Source: Pseudomonas sp. LS1212 (GTDB taxonomy: Bacteria; Pseudomonadota; Gammaproteobacteria; Pseudomonadales; Pseudomonadaceae). From it: DNA of 64,000 bases. Positions within the stretch are counted from its first letter, which is position 1. Every line of letters begins with the position of its first letter. The DNA lies in NCBI RefSeq assembly GCF_024741815.1, contig NZ_CP102951.1:5160001-5224000 (forward strand). Reading direction: 5' to 3'. The notes beneath the pieces are model-generated. The model saw only the letters and a list, made by a program, of their open reading frames with translations. It was not told the origin of the DNA and did no database searches. The position numbers and the translations under genes are program-made. This document shows positions 37,088 through 44,554 of the stretch, one piece after another.

Positions 37088-38022
37088 GTCGAGGGTACTC
37101 CTTTGTCGAAGCTGGCCAGCAAACCGTCAAAAATGGCGGAAGCAGCAGTCAGCAATTGATCGTCTTGGGTAAGGGTTTCGCGCAGCCCGGCTAGCACGCT
37201 CTCGATGCCTGCGGCCTCTGGCGGTTGTACGCCGCCCACATCGAGGTAATGCACAAGTAAGCCCAGCCGTGCGATAGCGGGTTGCTCCAGCCCGAAGCTT
37301 GCCGCCAGCACCTCGAAGGTGACGCGACTTCCGACATGACTGAATGTCGCGCCGTCGAAGTCGAAGCCCAGCGCATCGGCCGGGCAATCCTCGGGACTGA
37401 CCAGCCACAAAATCCTGGCCTGCGGATCGATAAAGCGGCGGATCAGCCAGGCACTGGCTAAGCGATCTACCCACGGCCGCTGTCGTGTCGCCCAAGTGCG
37501 CCCCTGGTGGTCGGATGAGCGCAACTGTGCGATTACACCGGCCATGGCATGAGGCTCATCCGGGGACAGGGCGCGGGCGTAGGCTAGCTCCAACTCTTGC
37601 AAGGCTTTATCCGTTTGCTGTTGTGCCTCGCCAGGGAAAAAGTCGATTTCGACCAGGCTGGCGAAAGCTTTGCGGAGTTTGCGTACCTGCTTGAGCGTGT
37701 CCTGCACGGTATCGGCGGTCAGGGTGTTCCGCGACTGCATGACCTCGGCCAGTACGGGCGCGTAGTCCTCGCTGCGATCAAACAGGTTGGTAAAGTTCGC
37801 ACCTTCAGGCTCTTCGAAACGCAGCACATGGGCTGCCCCACCAGCTTCACGCACATCTGAGGCCAAACCATCTAGAGTGGCGCGGCAGTCCTCGCGCTCA
37901 GGCATCAGATAGACACCATCACGCAGCACAGCTGCACCGGAGGCTTTCAGCGAGCGCCAAGCCCGTTGCCGAGCAGTGGCATTCTCGGTGGGCAAGGAAA
38001 GGATGAGTGCTAGCAGCTTCAT
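37084..38022 (-). CDS. chrB: Chromate resistance protein / regulator ChrB
   Basis: ChrB is a chromate-sensing protein that in characterised systems controls chrA. The 312-residue product has the N-terminal Leu-Pro-Thr-Glu-Asn-Ala-Thr-Ala-Arg segment followed by Leu-Arg-Asp-Gly-Val-Tyr-Leu-Met-Pro, and the C-terminal domain with Arg-Pro-Trp-Val-Asp-Arg-Leu-Ala-Ser-Ala-Trp-Leu-Ile near 185-197. It is the first gene of chrB-chrA-rhodanese-chrB-like. A perfect 10-bp inverted repeat directly before its start is a likely operator. Confidence 0.93.
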   Translation of the reverse strand: MKLLALILSLPTENATARQRAWRSLKASGAAVLRDGVYLMPEREDCRATLDGLASDVREAGGAAHVLRFEEPEGANFTNLFDRSEDYAPVLAEVMQSRNTLTADTVQDTLKQVRKLRKAFASLVEIDFFPGEAQQQTDKALQELELAYARALSPDEPHAMAGVIAQLRSSDHQGRTWATRQRPWVDRLASAWLIRRFIDPQARILWLVSPEDCPADALGFDFDGATFSHVGSRVTFEVLAASFGLEQPAIARLGLLVHYLDVGGVQPPEAAGIESVLAGLRETLTQDDQLLTAASAIFDGLLASFDKGVPST

Positions 38023-38062
38023 TATGTAGAGATATATTCAATTGTGAATCGGTCTCTACATA
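38023..38062 (-). promoter_or_regulatory. Inverted repeat ahead of chrB
   Basis: TATGTAGAGA (38023-38032) and TCTCTACATA (38053-38062) are perfect inverted arms 20 bases apart, ending one base before the chrB start codon. This fits an operator for autoregulation by ChrB or another dimeric regulator. Confidence 0.75.
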
Positions 38063-38141
38063 TTGACCTCCGATAAAGGAGATCGCAAGCGCTTACGTTG
38101 TACCTGCCTGCTTTCGGGGTTGGTCAGAGTCATCAGCGAGT

Positions 38142-38209
38142 GGGTCACAACCACTGGAATGGGGGGGCAGAACCTCCAGCACGGGCGGGTCACAATCGCT
38201 GGAACTGGG
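38142..38209. repeat. Direct repeats resembling an IS21-family terminus
   Basis: GGGTCACAACCACTGGAATG and GGGTCACAATCGCTGGAACT lie 45 bases apart. Multiple terminal direct repeats are a feature of IS21-family ends; no transposase gene is attached. Confidence 0.45.
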
Positions 38210-38367
38210 TGTCAGTATCACGGGAATACACACAGAGTGTCCGCCACAGTCATGCTGATGTCTCCTGTCCTTTGGGACGTTCCTTTAGGGGCTGAGGCAG
38301 AGTGTGTTCAACCAGCAAAACCCCTGGTTAATTAGCCATCCTACCTTTGCCATAACGGCGGTGATGA

Positions 38368-38396
38368 CCGCTTTTGGCCGATTGTTGCCTGTCGCG
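38368..38396. repeat. Second joined MITE flank sequence (inverted)
   Basis: Read on the minus strand it gives GCGACAGGCAACAATCGGCC then AAAAGCGGTC, nearly identical to 31352-31380 and to the outer flanks of MITE copy A. Confidence 0.5.
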
Positions 38397-38602
38397 AATT
38401 GCGGCAACTCGTCGCTCTGCCTCCCCCTAGTTTGGAGGTCCATTGGTCATTCTGGGTGCAAACGATGGCCAGCACCAAACCAGTTTTTTGGTAATGGACC
38501 GGCCGTTCCATTGGCTATGCCGTAGACAGGCCGTTCGTGATGGCTTACGCGCGCGCGTACTGCTCCGAAAACTATCAAATCCCCTCGCCCGTTAGGGCTT
38601 TC

Positions 38603-38944
38603 CTAAATCATCAATTTCTTTTTGGCGACTGCTGAAAACACCTCAGTGGTTCTGGAATCAAACCACTTCAAGCTCCAGTTTCTCCGCGGTTGGAGCAAGG
38701 AGTCATACGGGATGCTCCATGGGAGTGTGGTTGTACGTTTTGCACAAACTCGCAGCCACTGCGCAGTAGCGCCCCGTCGGTGCATGGCACGCGCGACAGC
38801 GCCGTAATATGGTTGATGTATTGGGCAAGGTCCTGGCGCCACTTGGGCGATTATTGGCGGGCGTTGGTGTAGAGGCTTGTCCCGGAGCTGGGCGGTACGC
38901 TCGACCAGCTTCATGTACTGATGATCCGTGGTGCGATTCGCCAT
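38603..38944 (-). CDS. Uncertain small hypothetical protein
   Basis: This 113-codon frame lies downstream of the 69-residue gene on the same strand. Its first 40 codons look coding, but the C-terminal half is Arg/Trp-rich and shows no family signal, so it may be frameshifted or spurious. No strong ribosome site is visible. Confidence 0.3.
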   Translation of the reverse strand: MANRTTDHQYMKLVERTAQLRDKPLHQRPPIIAQVAPGPCPIHQPYYGAVARAMHRRGATAQWLRVCAKRTTTLPWSIPYDSLLQPRRNWSLKWFDSRTTEVFSAVAKKKLMI

Positions 38945-38971
38945 GCTCAGTCTGCCAGTGGCCGATTACCG

Positions 38972-39181
38972 TCATTCCGGCGCCATCATCACCGCGAGCG
39001 TCATCTTGATGAATTCCTCATTCTTGTCGAGGGCTTCAAGGGCTCCGCGCACGTTGTCGGCGACCTCAGCCGAGCCGCGCTGTTCGACCCAGTTCGAAGG
39101 CTCCATGATGGCAGCATCGAGGGCAAGTTGATTTTCGTTGAGTTTAAACAGCAGCGAGGGGAGTAGATCTGAGTTTGGCAT
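38972..39181 (-). CDS. Small hypothetical protein (69 aa)
   Basis: ATG 39181 is preceded by GGAGGAAACACC, a strong ribosome site, and gives a 69-residue, mostly helical, acidic protein with no cysteine. An in-frame upstream ATG at 39244 lacks such a site. I do not recognise the family. It lies on the same strand as the backbone operon, 242 bases downstream of it, and may belong to the original element. Confidence 0.65.
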   Translation of the reverse strand: MPNSDLLPSLLFKLNENQLALDAAIMEPSNWVEQRGSAEVADNVRGALEALDKNEEFIKMTLAVMMAPE

Positions 39182-39423
39182 GGTGTTTCCTCCATGAAGA
39201 GGAAAGGTAGCAGGATGTTTGGTTGAGAGCGGCCTGCTGAGCAAAGTTGTATTGGCAGACGACCTTTTCTCAAGGCACCTGAAGTGATCGATTGATCGGA
39301 TTTCCCTTGTGAATGCCGAATGAGCCTCACGGCAGTGAGGCTTTTTTCAGGAATCAGACATGCTCGGTACGTCGTTTACTCAAGTGTTTAGCGATGCGTG
39401 AATGTCCTCATGTATGGGGACAT

Positions 39424-40245
39424 TCAGTTGTGGTCGCTATCGGGTGGAAAGCACTCAGCCAGCCACTCCTCCTCTGTTTGTTCTTCTGGTCGCTTGTGCG
39501 ATTGGGTAGGTACGCTGACTGCCGTGTACCCGTCTGTACTGATTACCGTTTTACCGTGGTTTTCAGTCCCCGTGGTTTGATTCCCCTGGAAGCCTTGATT
39601 TTGCTGGGCTGGAGCCGAATCCTTGTCCGGCACTTTTGTCCGGCAGTTGTCCGTCGCTTGTCCGGCAATTGTCCGGCAGTTGTCCGGCTGAAAGGCGTTA
39701 CGCACCTCAGCAGAAGTGATGGAAAGGGGGCGGAGCGATGCGGTGTCCAGCCGGTTTTTTAGCCCGGCTACCATATCTGCAGCGAACAGGATGTCCCGCA
39801 GGTTACCCAGATAGTCATGGAGCGACGAAAGGCGCTTTGGCGTGGGAAGGCCGGTTGATTGCCAGAAACGGTAGAGATGGCTGCGTTTGCCAATGCGAAA
39901 GTGCCCTTTCGGCAGATCAGAGCCTTTTGCCCCTGCCTTGGTGGTACGGTCACGATTCAGCTTCGCGTTGAAGATGGCGTGGGAATCCAGACCATCTACA
40001 AACGACGGAAGCTGGATCGCCACACCAGCCGCCTGCTGATGACCAAACTTGCCCGTCGAATAACCGCCATACTCATATGCATCGATCCCGAGCGTGACCA
40101 GGATTTCGCGCAGAAGAGCTGGTTTATGTTTCTGCAACCACTCTTCAGGAACGTCCTTGTCACTGGACGGGCGGATGACGAGCTGACCAAGCTCGATACT
40201 GATTTCATCTCCTCGGCGGAGCAATTTCCCGACGGTAACGGTCAT
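39424..40245 (-). CDS. Hypothetical protein of island backbone, possible TubC-like N-terminus
   Basis: I place the start at ATG 40245, where it overlaps the stop of the preceding 56-residue ORF (ATGA), rather than at the distant upstream codon. The 273-residue product opens with a segment like a TubC docking domain (alternating Leu-Arg-Arg-Gly, Ile-Glu-Leu-Gly-Gln-Leu-Val-Ile-Arg, Leu-Gln-Lys-His-Lys-Pro-Ala-Leu-Leu). It has a basic middle and a Gln/Thr/Asn-rich tail with repeated Asp-Asn-Cys-Arg-Thr. It ends a tight four-gene operon beginning with an HTH protein. Function is unknown. Confidence 0.72.
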   Translation of the reverse strand: MTVTVGKLLRRGDEISIELGQLVIRPSSDKDVPEEWLQKHKPALLREILVTLGIDAYEYGGYSTGKFGHQQAAGVAIQLPSFVDGLDSHAIFNAKLNRDRTTKAGAKGSDLPKGHFRIGKRSHLYRFWQSTGLPTPKRLSSLHDYLGNLRDILFAADMVAGLKNRLDTASLRPLSITSAEVRNAFQPDNCRTIAGQATDNCRTKVPDKDSAPAQQNQGFQGNQTTGTENHGKTVISTDGYTAVSVPTQSHKRPEEQTEEEWLAECFPPDSDHN

Positions 40246-40412
40246 TCGAGCACCAAGGCTTTGGTCAGTTTGTCCTCCAGTGCAAGCAGGCCAGCTACAA
40301 CGGCCAGCGTCACCAGCTCGACAGCCAGCGGTTGAAGGTGCATCGAAACAGTTACTTTCAACAGACAAGCCGGGGCCGTCACCGCCTCTTGGCAGCGTTG
40401 AAAATCCTCCAT
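40242..40412 (-). CDS. Small overlapping ORF (56 aa) in the backbone operon
   Basis: A short frame runs from ATG 40412 to a TGA that overlaps the next gene's ATG. Four bases separate it from the stop of the gene upstream, and it fits exactly into the operon's otherwise empty 170-base slot. The product starts Met-Glu-Asp-Phe-Gln-Arg-Cys and has a hydrophobic Leu/Val/Ala-rich middle (about 29-46) that could be one membrane helix. No family is recognised; packing is the main evidence. Confidence 0.6.
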   Translation of the reverse strand: MEDFQRCQEAVTAPACLLKVTVSMHLQPLAVELVTLAVVAGLLALEDKLTKALVLE

Positions 40413-40415
40413 GGT

Positions 40416-40748
40416 TTAAACCCCTAACTGAATGGCATTGCGCTCGTTGCAAGCGGCGATATTGGAGTTGGCCTGTGCGCCGAAGTAATAAACCAGGCCA
40501 TGATGAGGGCGCCCGTGATCCTCGGTCAGAGTGATACGTTGGGTCTTGAGGGGAGGCTCTTGCACACGCAACGCCTTAACACGGGCCGCAGGCATCAGGA
40601 TGTTCTGCTCAATCTGGGCGGTAATCGTGCCCGCCGGGCCGGCTTGCTGGCTAGCCAGAAGATGGGCGCGCTGTGCATCGGTATTGGTATCACTCCAGGT
40701 CAATTTCTGGGGGGCGACCTGTTGGACGGCCTTATTGCTCTCCGTCAT
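40416..40748 (-). CDS. Hypothetical protein of island backbone (110 aa)
   Basis: ATG 40748 lies one base after the stop of the HTH gene, so the frame is translationally coupled; the longer frame from 40808 would overlap that gene. The product has a Gln-rich N-terminus, a helical middle and a C-terminal segment (Gly-Leu-Val-Tyr-Tyr-Phe-Gly). No known domain is apparent. It sits between the regulator and the 56-residue ORF. Confidence 0.7.
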   Translation of the reverse strand: MTESNKAVQQVAPQKLTWSDTNTDAQRAHLLASQQAGPAGTITAQIEQNILMPAARVKALRVQEPPLKTQRITLTEDHGRPHHGLVYYFGAQANSNIAACNERNAIQLGV

Positions 40749-40749
40749 G

Positions 40750-41046
40750 TTAGGCGACCTCGTCGGTATGGCCTGCGGTGCGATCGGCCAGAAACTGCGC
40801 CAAATCATTCACGCGATAGCGCACCAGACGGCCAACCTTGATGAAGGGCAGGTTATAGCGGCCAGTGGAGCGCCAGACGCTCAAGGTGCTGGCTTTGATA
40901 CAAAGCGCCTGGGCCGCTTGCTTATCGTTGACCTGCACGGGTGGCTTGTCTGCGGGGTAGCCAAGCGCGACGGAAATCTGAGCCACAATTTCATTGATAT
41001 GTTGGGACTTGATATCGGCAATAGTACGCGCGTGGGAAATGGTCAT
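40750..41046 (-). CDS. Helix-turn-helix (excisionase/AlpA-like) DNA-binding protein
   Basis: The 98-residue protein has a MerR-like winged HTH in its second half: Asp-Lys-Gln-Ala-Ala-Gln-Ala-Leu then Thr-Leu-Ser-Val-Trp-Arg-Ser-Thr-Gly-Arg-Tyr-Asn-Leu-Pro-Phe-Ile-Lys-Val-Gly and Val-Arg-Tyr-Arg-Val. This is the signature of HTH_17/excisionase proteins that regulate integrases of tRNA islands. It heads the backbone operon and has two adjacent palindromes just upstream (41097-41135). Confidence 0.85.
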   Translation of the reverse strand: MTISHARTIADIKSQHINEIVAQISVALGYPADKPPVQVNDKQAAQALCIKASTLSVWRSTGRYNLPFIKVGRLVRYRVNDLAQFLADRTAGHTDEVA

Positions 41047-41096
41047 CGTAAATCCTCGTAATCGTCAGGGTGCGAGGAGAACGATGGGGCAACCTA

Positions 41097-41135
41097 CTGG
41101 ACCAGGCGCAAGTGGTCCAGGTAGACCGGGTCTAC
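41097..41135. promoter_or_regulatory. Two adjacent palindromes upstream of the HTH gene
   Basis: CTGGACCA and TGGTCCAG (8-base gap, 41097-41120) are followed directly by the perfect palindrome GTAGACCGGGTCTAC (41121-41135). They lie 51-89 bases before the HTH start codon. An eight-T run follows on the plus strand, so the second palindrome could also work as a plus-strand terminator. Confidence 0.7.
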
Positions 41136-41235
41136 TTTTTTTTGCGAAATAGCATCGCAGCTGAGCGTCTATTTTTCATCGCTACCAGCTCATCGTTTGC
41201 GCCGATTCGTCCAAAGTGTGGCCATATTCCTGCAA

Positions 41236-41976
41236 TTACTTTGCAACCTCTACAAGCAAACGCCCCCAAGCCTCTACAAATGGTTTTGTTTTGGTGCTTT
41301 TTCCCTGATTGGCTCCATCGAATAAGCCGCCAGGGCTGGTCAATCCTTGTTGAACGACCCATTCCCAGCACGCGTGACGCGCCCCCACGGTTCCACTCTG
41401 CGCGGAACGGAGATTCGTCGCCGTAAACTCACCTTGACCCTTGAACCAGCGGCGAAGATGTTCGATGCGTTGATCAAGCACAGGTAGATTTTGGTCCACT
41501 CCCTCTTGAGAGTTGCGCTCCCGCTGCTCCGAGTCAATTTTTTGAAGCTCTTGCTGCTCATGCATTTTTTCAGCAATGACTTCCGCTAAGCCATCTTGAT
41601 CAATAGGAATCTCGACCCCCTGACCTATAGACCAGCGAATTACTTTCTTGAACTCAGCCATTGTGAAAGGGAACGGTAAAACAGGTTTGCTCAAATTATT
41701 GGACGGATGCTTCCCCAGGAAATTTCTTTCTGCACGGGTGAGACTGGATCGAATGTCATCAGACAGCTCCTGCCGCTTGAGCCCCTCCTTGGGGTCTATT
41801 TCAAAAAAGCCAAGAAAATCATCTTCGCTTTCGTCTTCTCCTACACAAATCTTGATGAAGTCGGCATATCCAAATTCAATATCGCCATCAATGGCGTCCA
41901 AAGTTTTCATGAGGGCTGCCAAGCCTTTTGCGCTTTCTTCTTGGGCCAACAGCTCCTCGGGACCGATCTCCTCCAA
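41236..41976 (-). CDS. Hypothetical acidic protein (246 aa)
   Basis: ATG 41976 has AGAGGAGA at good distance. The 246-residue product is acidic at the N-terminus (Glu-Glu-Ile-Gly-Pro-Glu-Glu-Leu-Leu), with a long charged helix around 140-170, and ends in a Trp-containing basic region. No family is recognised. It lies between the integrase stump and the HTH gene on the same strand, a usual place for accessory genes of such islands. Confidence 0.65.
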   Translation of the reverse strand: MEEIGPEELLAQEESAKGLAALMKTLDAIDGDIEFGYADFIKICVGEDESEDDFLGFFEIDPKEGLKRQELSDDIRSSLTRAERNFLGKHPSNNLSKPVLPFPFTMAEFKKVIRWSIGQGVEIPIDQDGLAEVIAEKMHEQQELQKIDSEQRERNSQEGVDQNLPVLDQRIEHLRRWFKGQGEFTATNLRSAQSGTVGARHACWEWVVQQGLTSPGGLFDGANQGKSTKTKPFVEAWGRLLVEVAK

Positions 41977-42074
41977 TGCAACATCTCCTCTTTAAACGAC
42001 CTACTGAAAGGTGACCAGCCCGGTGGGTAGGTGACCCGCTTTTCGTTCCGTTGGGCTAGGCTGACCACAACTGA

Positions 42075-42264
42075 TCATGCGTTGGCCGTGCGCCCCATCG
42101 CTGCTGTGATCTTCTCCAATGCCTCGCGCACCGGATCAGTGGCTAAGTGGGCATAGCGGGCGGTGGTCACCGTCGTCGTGTGCCCTAGCAGTTTGCCAAC
42201 CATTGGAAGGCTCACGCCTTGGCCGACCAGCCAGCTTGCTGTTGTGTGGCGAAGATCATGAATG
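42075..42264 (-). pseudogene. 3' remnant of the island's tyrosine integrase
   Basis: The last 62 codons of a tyrosine recombinase remain: His-Asp-Leu-Arg-His-Thr-Thr-Ala-Ser (His-x-x-Arg box), Leu-Leu-Gly-His-Thr-Thr, and the catalytic Tyr in Ala-Arg-Tyr-Ala-His-Leu. Everything upstream is replaced at 42264/42265 by the internal part of an IS2-like element, leaving an apparent chimeric frame. This is probably what remains of the enzyme that inserted the island at the tRNA, so the island cannot excise by itself. Confidence 0.85.
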
Positions 42265-42458
42265 TGTCGGCGGTCAGTGCCGGCGAGGCGGTGGTGCCTG
42301 CGTCCGAGTTGAGCGATGCACTCAAGCAGATCCGTGAACTGCAACGGATGCTGGTCAAGAAAACGATGGAAGCGGAAATCCTCAAAGAGGCCGTGGAGAT
42401 CGCCCGCTCGCGAAAATGGATTGCGCACTCACCCTTGTTGCCGGGGGACGACCAGTGA
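42265..42458 (+). pseudogene. IS2-like orfA, 3' half only
   Basis: The C-terminal part of OrfA remains: Val-Val-Pro-Ala-Ser-Glu-Leu, a Leu-zipper (Leu-Lys-Gln-Ile-Arg-Glu-Leu-Gln-Arg-Met-Leu) and Lys-Trp-Ile-Ala-His-Ser-Pro-Leu-Leu-Pro-Gly-Asp. The HTH half is lost at the integrase junction. Confidence 0.85.
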
Positions 42459-43291
42459 AACTGGTCAGTAAATGTCTCGGTGTAGCGCGCTCTCAATTAA
42501 CGGTTCGAATCAAGCAATCAGCATCGCCCAGCGTGCGGCGAAGTAGACCGCTGGACGATGCTGATCTGGTCGCCGAAATCCAGCAGCAGGTCAGCGAGCT
42601 GCCTAGCTATGGCTATCGACGGGTATGGGGTTTACTGCGCCGCGAACGCGAAGCCAAGTTGCAGCCCGTGGTCAATGTGAAGCGGGTTTATCGGGTCATG
42701 CGTGACCACAATCTGCTGCTGGCGCGCCGCCTCAAGCAGCCTGGCGTGCCGCGTCGGCACGAAGGCCGTATTGCCGTGAAAACCAGCGATACCCGTTGGT
42801 GCTCGGACGGGTTTGAGTTCCGCTGCGAGGATGGTGCAAAACTGAGCGTGACCTTTGCCCTGGATTGTTGTGATCGTGAGGCCATCGGCTGGGTCGCCAG
42901 CCCGACCGGCTATAGCGGGGACGATATCCGCGACTTGATGCTGGAGAGCGTTGAAAAGCGCTTTGGCGATCAACTGCCGACAACGCCGGTGCAGTGGCTG
43001 AGCGATAACGGCTCGGCTTACACCGCCGAGCAGACGCGTTTATTTGCCCGCCAGATTGGTCTGCAACCGGTAACCACACCGGTACGCAGCCCACAAAGCA
43101 ACGGCATGGCGGAGAGCTTCGTGAAGACGATCAAGCGCGACTACGTGGCCCATATGCCCAAGCCGGATCGGGAAACGGCGCTGCGCAACCTGGCGATTGC
43201 CTTCGAGCATTACAACGAGCAGCATCCGCACAGCGCATTGAAATACCGCTCGCCGAGGGAGTTCAGGCGCTTGGCAGAGGCATCAATTTAA
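42416..43291 (+). CDS. IS2-group transposase OrfB (DDE integrase core), copy 1
   Basis: This 291-residue catalytic half of an IS3-family transposase is made by frameshift from OrfA. The DDE triad is visible as Asp in Ser-Asp-Thr-Arg-Trp-Cys-Ser-Asp, Asp in Leu-Ser-Asp-Asn-Gly-Ser-Ala-Tyr, and Glu in Gly-Met-Ala-Glu-Ser-Phe-Val-Lys. It overlaps orfA by 43 bases in another frame. It is almost identical to copy 2 at 61402-62277. Without a complete orfA it is probably inactive. Confidence 0.92.
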   Translation: MDCALTLVAGGRPVKLVSKCLGVARSQLTVRIKQSASPSVRRSRPLDDADLVAEIQQQVSELPSYGYRRVWGLLRREREAKLQPVVNVKRVYRVMRDHNLLLARRLKQPGVPRRHEGRIAVKTSDTRWCSDGFEFRCEDGAKLSVTFALDCCDREAIGWVASPTGYSGDDIRDLMLESVEKRFGDQLPTTPVQWLSDNGSAYTAEQTRLFARQIGLQPVTTPVRSPQSNGMAESFVKTIKRDYVAHMPKPDRETALRNLAIAFEHYNEQHPHSALKYRSPREFRRLAEASI

Positions 43292-43359
43292 CAGGGACTT
43301 GGTGTCCGGTTTTATAGGGGCAAGTCCATTGAGAATATATCTACCCCCTTCACTAAGGC

Positions 43360-43707
43360 GTGTTTATCCTGATTGGGTGGCTTTTTGAGGAGCATTCCGA
43401 CACGATAGTCGCAACTGTCAGCAAACGGAGTATTTTGCGAGTGTCCCGTCGCCCCGCCTTTAAAACCATCCACTACGTCCGTGCCACCTACAACAAAGGG
43501 GCTCAGCCGACGAAAAATTTTGAGCAACTGGTTCGCCAGGCAATGAATAAGCTTGGTCGTATGGATGAAACAGATATCACCATGTCCACGCTTGGCGTGG
43601 TAAGTGTTCGCCATCGCGAAACCAAAACGGGAGAGTCGCTGAGGCTGGCCATCGGGGCGGGCGTCCCCGGAGAGCAGATGACCACCATTGGTGCCAATAC
43701 CGGTTGA
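43360..43707 (+). pseudogene. Orphan gene fragment truncated by IS21
   Basis: A frame with a possible GTG start at 43360 gives about 115 residues, basic and compact (Arg-Arg-Pro-Ala-Phe-Lys-Thr-Ile-His-Tyr-Val-Arg-Ala-Thr-Tyr). Its stop codon is supplied by the left end of the IS21 element, so the native C-terminus is missing. Its 5' side begins 33 bases after the IS2-like terminus. No family is recognised. Confidence 0.5.
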
Positions 43708-43765
43708 AAACTGACCCACCCTACCGAAGTAAAACTGACCCACCCCGGCGGTTGATATCGTCGAT

Positions 43766-44554
43766 CTACGAGCGAGGGGCGCCGGTTTCCCGAGGCACCA
43801 CCTGACCCGACTTCAGCTTGTCTTTCAGCCGGTAGCTCTGCCCGCTGACCTGCACGATGTGCGCATGGTGCAGCAGCCGATCCAGCAGTGCGGCGGTCAG
43901 GGTCGAGTCCTCAGCAAAGGTCGTGGCCCATTGGCTGAACGGCAGGTTGCTGGTCAGTACCACGCTGCCCTGTTCATAGCGTTTGGCGATGACATTGAAA
44001 AACAGATTGGCTTCGTCGCGGCCAAACGGCAGGTAACCGATCTCGTCGATCACCAGCAATTTCGAGCGCTGGACGACCCGGCTGAAGTACTGAGGCAGAC
44101 GCCCTTGCTGGTGCGCGGCAACCAGTTGCAGGGTCAGGTCGGCCGCTGAGATGAACCGGGTGGAGATGCCGGCCATGATTGCCCGGTGGGCCAGCGCGCT
44201 GGCCAGGTGCGTCTTGCCTACGCCCGAAGGCCCCAGCAGCACGACGTTCTCGCGACGTTCGATGAAGGCCAGTCCGGCCAGTTCCAGGAGCTGGCTTTGC
44301 GGTGCGCCGCTGGCAAACTTGAAATCATATTGTTCAAGGGTTTTGACCGCAGGGAGTCCAGACAGATGCAGCAGGGTTTGCCGCCGTCGCTCCTGCCGGG
44401 CCCGATCTTCGGTGAGCAACAGCTGCTCCAGGAAGTCGGCATAACTGGTCTCTTGCTCCGCCGCCTGTTGCGCCAACGCCGGCCATTCGGCGGCGAAGGT
44501 GTCCAGCTTGAACTGTTGGCACAGCGCCTCGATACGCAGGTGTTGCAGGCTCAT
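43766..44554 (-). CDS. istB: IS21-family helper ATPase IstB
   Basis: IstB is the AAA+ target-selection ATPase of IS21 elements. The 262-residue protein has the DnaC-like layout with Walker A Gly-Pro-Ser-Gly-Val-Gly-Lys-Thr-His near 108-116 and Walker B Leu-Leu-Val-Ile-Asp-Glu-Ile-Gly-Tyr-Leu near 170. The start overlaps the istA stop by four bases, and length is normal. Confidence 0.95.
   Translation of the reverse strand: MSLQHLRIEALCQQFKLDTFAAEWPALAQQAAEQETSYADFLEQLLLTEDRARQERRRQTLLHLSGLPAVKTLEQYDFKFASGAPQSQLLELAGLAFIERRENVVLLGPSGVGKTHLASALAHRAIMAGISTRFISAADLTLQLVAAHQQGRLPQYFSRVVQRSKLLVIDEIGYLPFGRDEANLFFNVIAKRYEQGSVVLTSNLPFSQWATTFAEDSTLTAALLDRLLHHAHIVQVSGQSYRLKDKLKSGQVVPRETGAPRS

Larger units (their letters stand above)
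38063..38602. other. Junk region with IS remnants, no supported gene
   Basis: The stretch holds a pair of 22-bp direct repeats (38142-38163 and 38187-38209) like the end of an IS21-type element, and the inverted MITE flank sequence at 38368-38396. No ORF is convincing. Confidence 0.5.
42265..43327 (+). mobile_element. IS3-family (IS2 group) element, copy 1, 5'-truncated
   Basis: The element begins inside orfA (at TGTCGGCGGTCAG, shared with copy 2) and ends at GGGGCAAGTCC, the right terminus also found in copy 2 at 61365. The left end and the first half of orfA are missing. Confidence 0.85.

Noticed and set aside
39313..39762. 149-codon plus-strand frame opposite the backbone operon
   Set aside because: Antisense to the 273-residue gene for most of its length, Cys/Arg-rich, no start signal.
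42075..42428. 117-codon minus-strand frame across the integrase and IS2-like junction
   Set aside because: The N-terminal half is antisense to orfA; only the part up to 42264 is integrase sequence.
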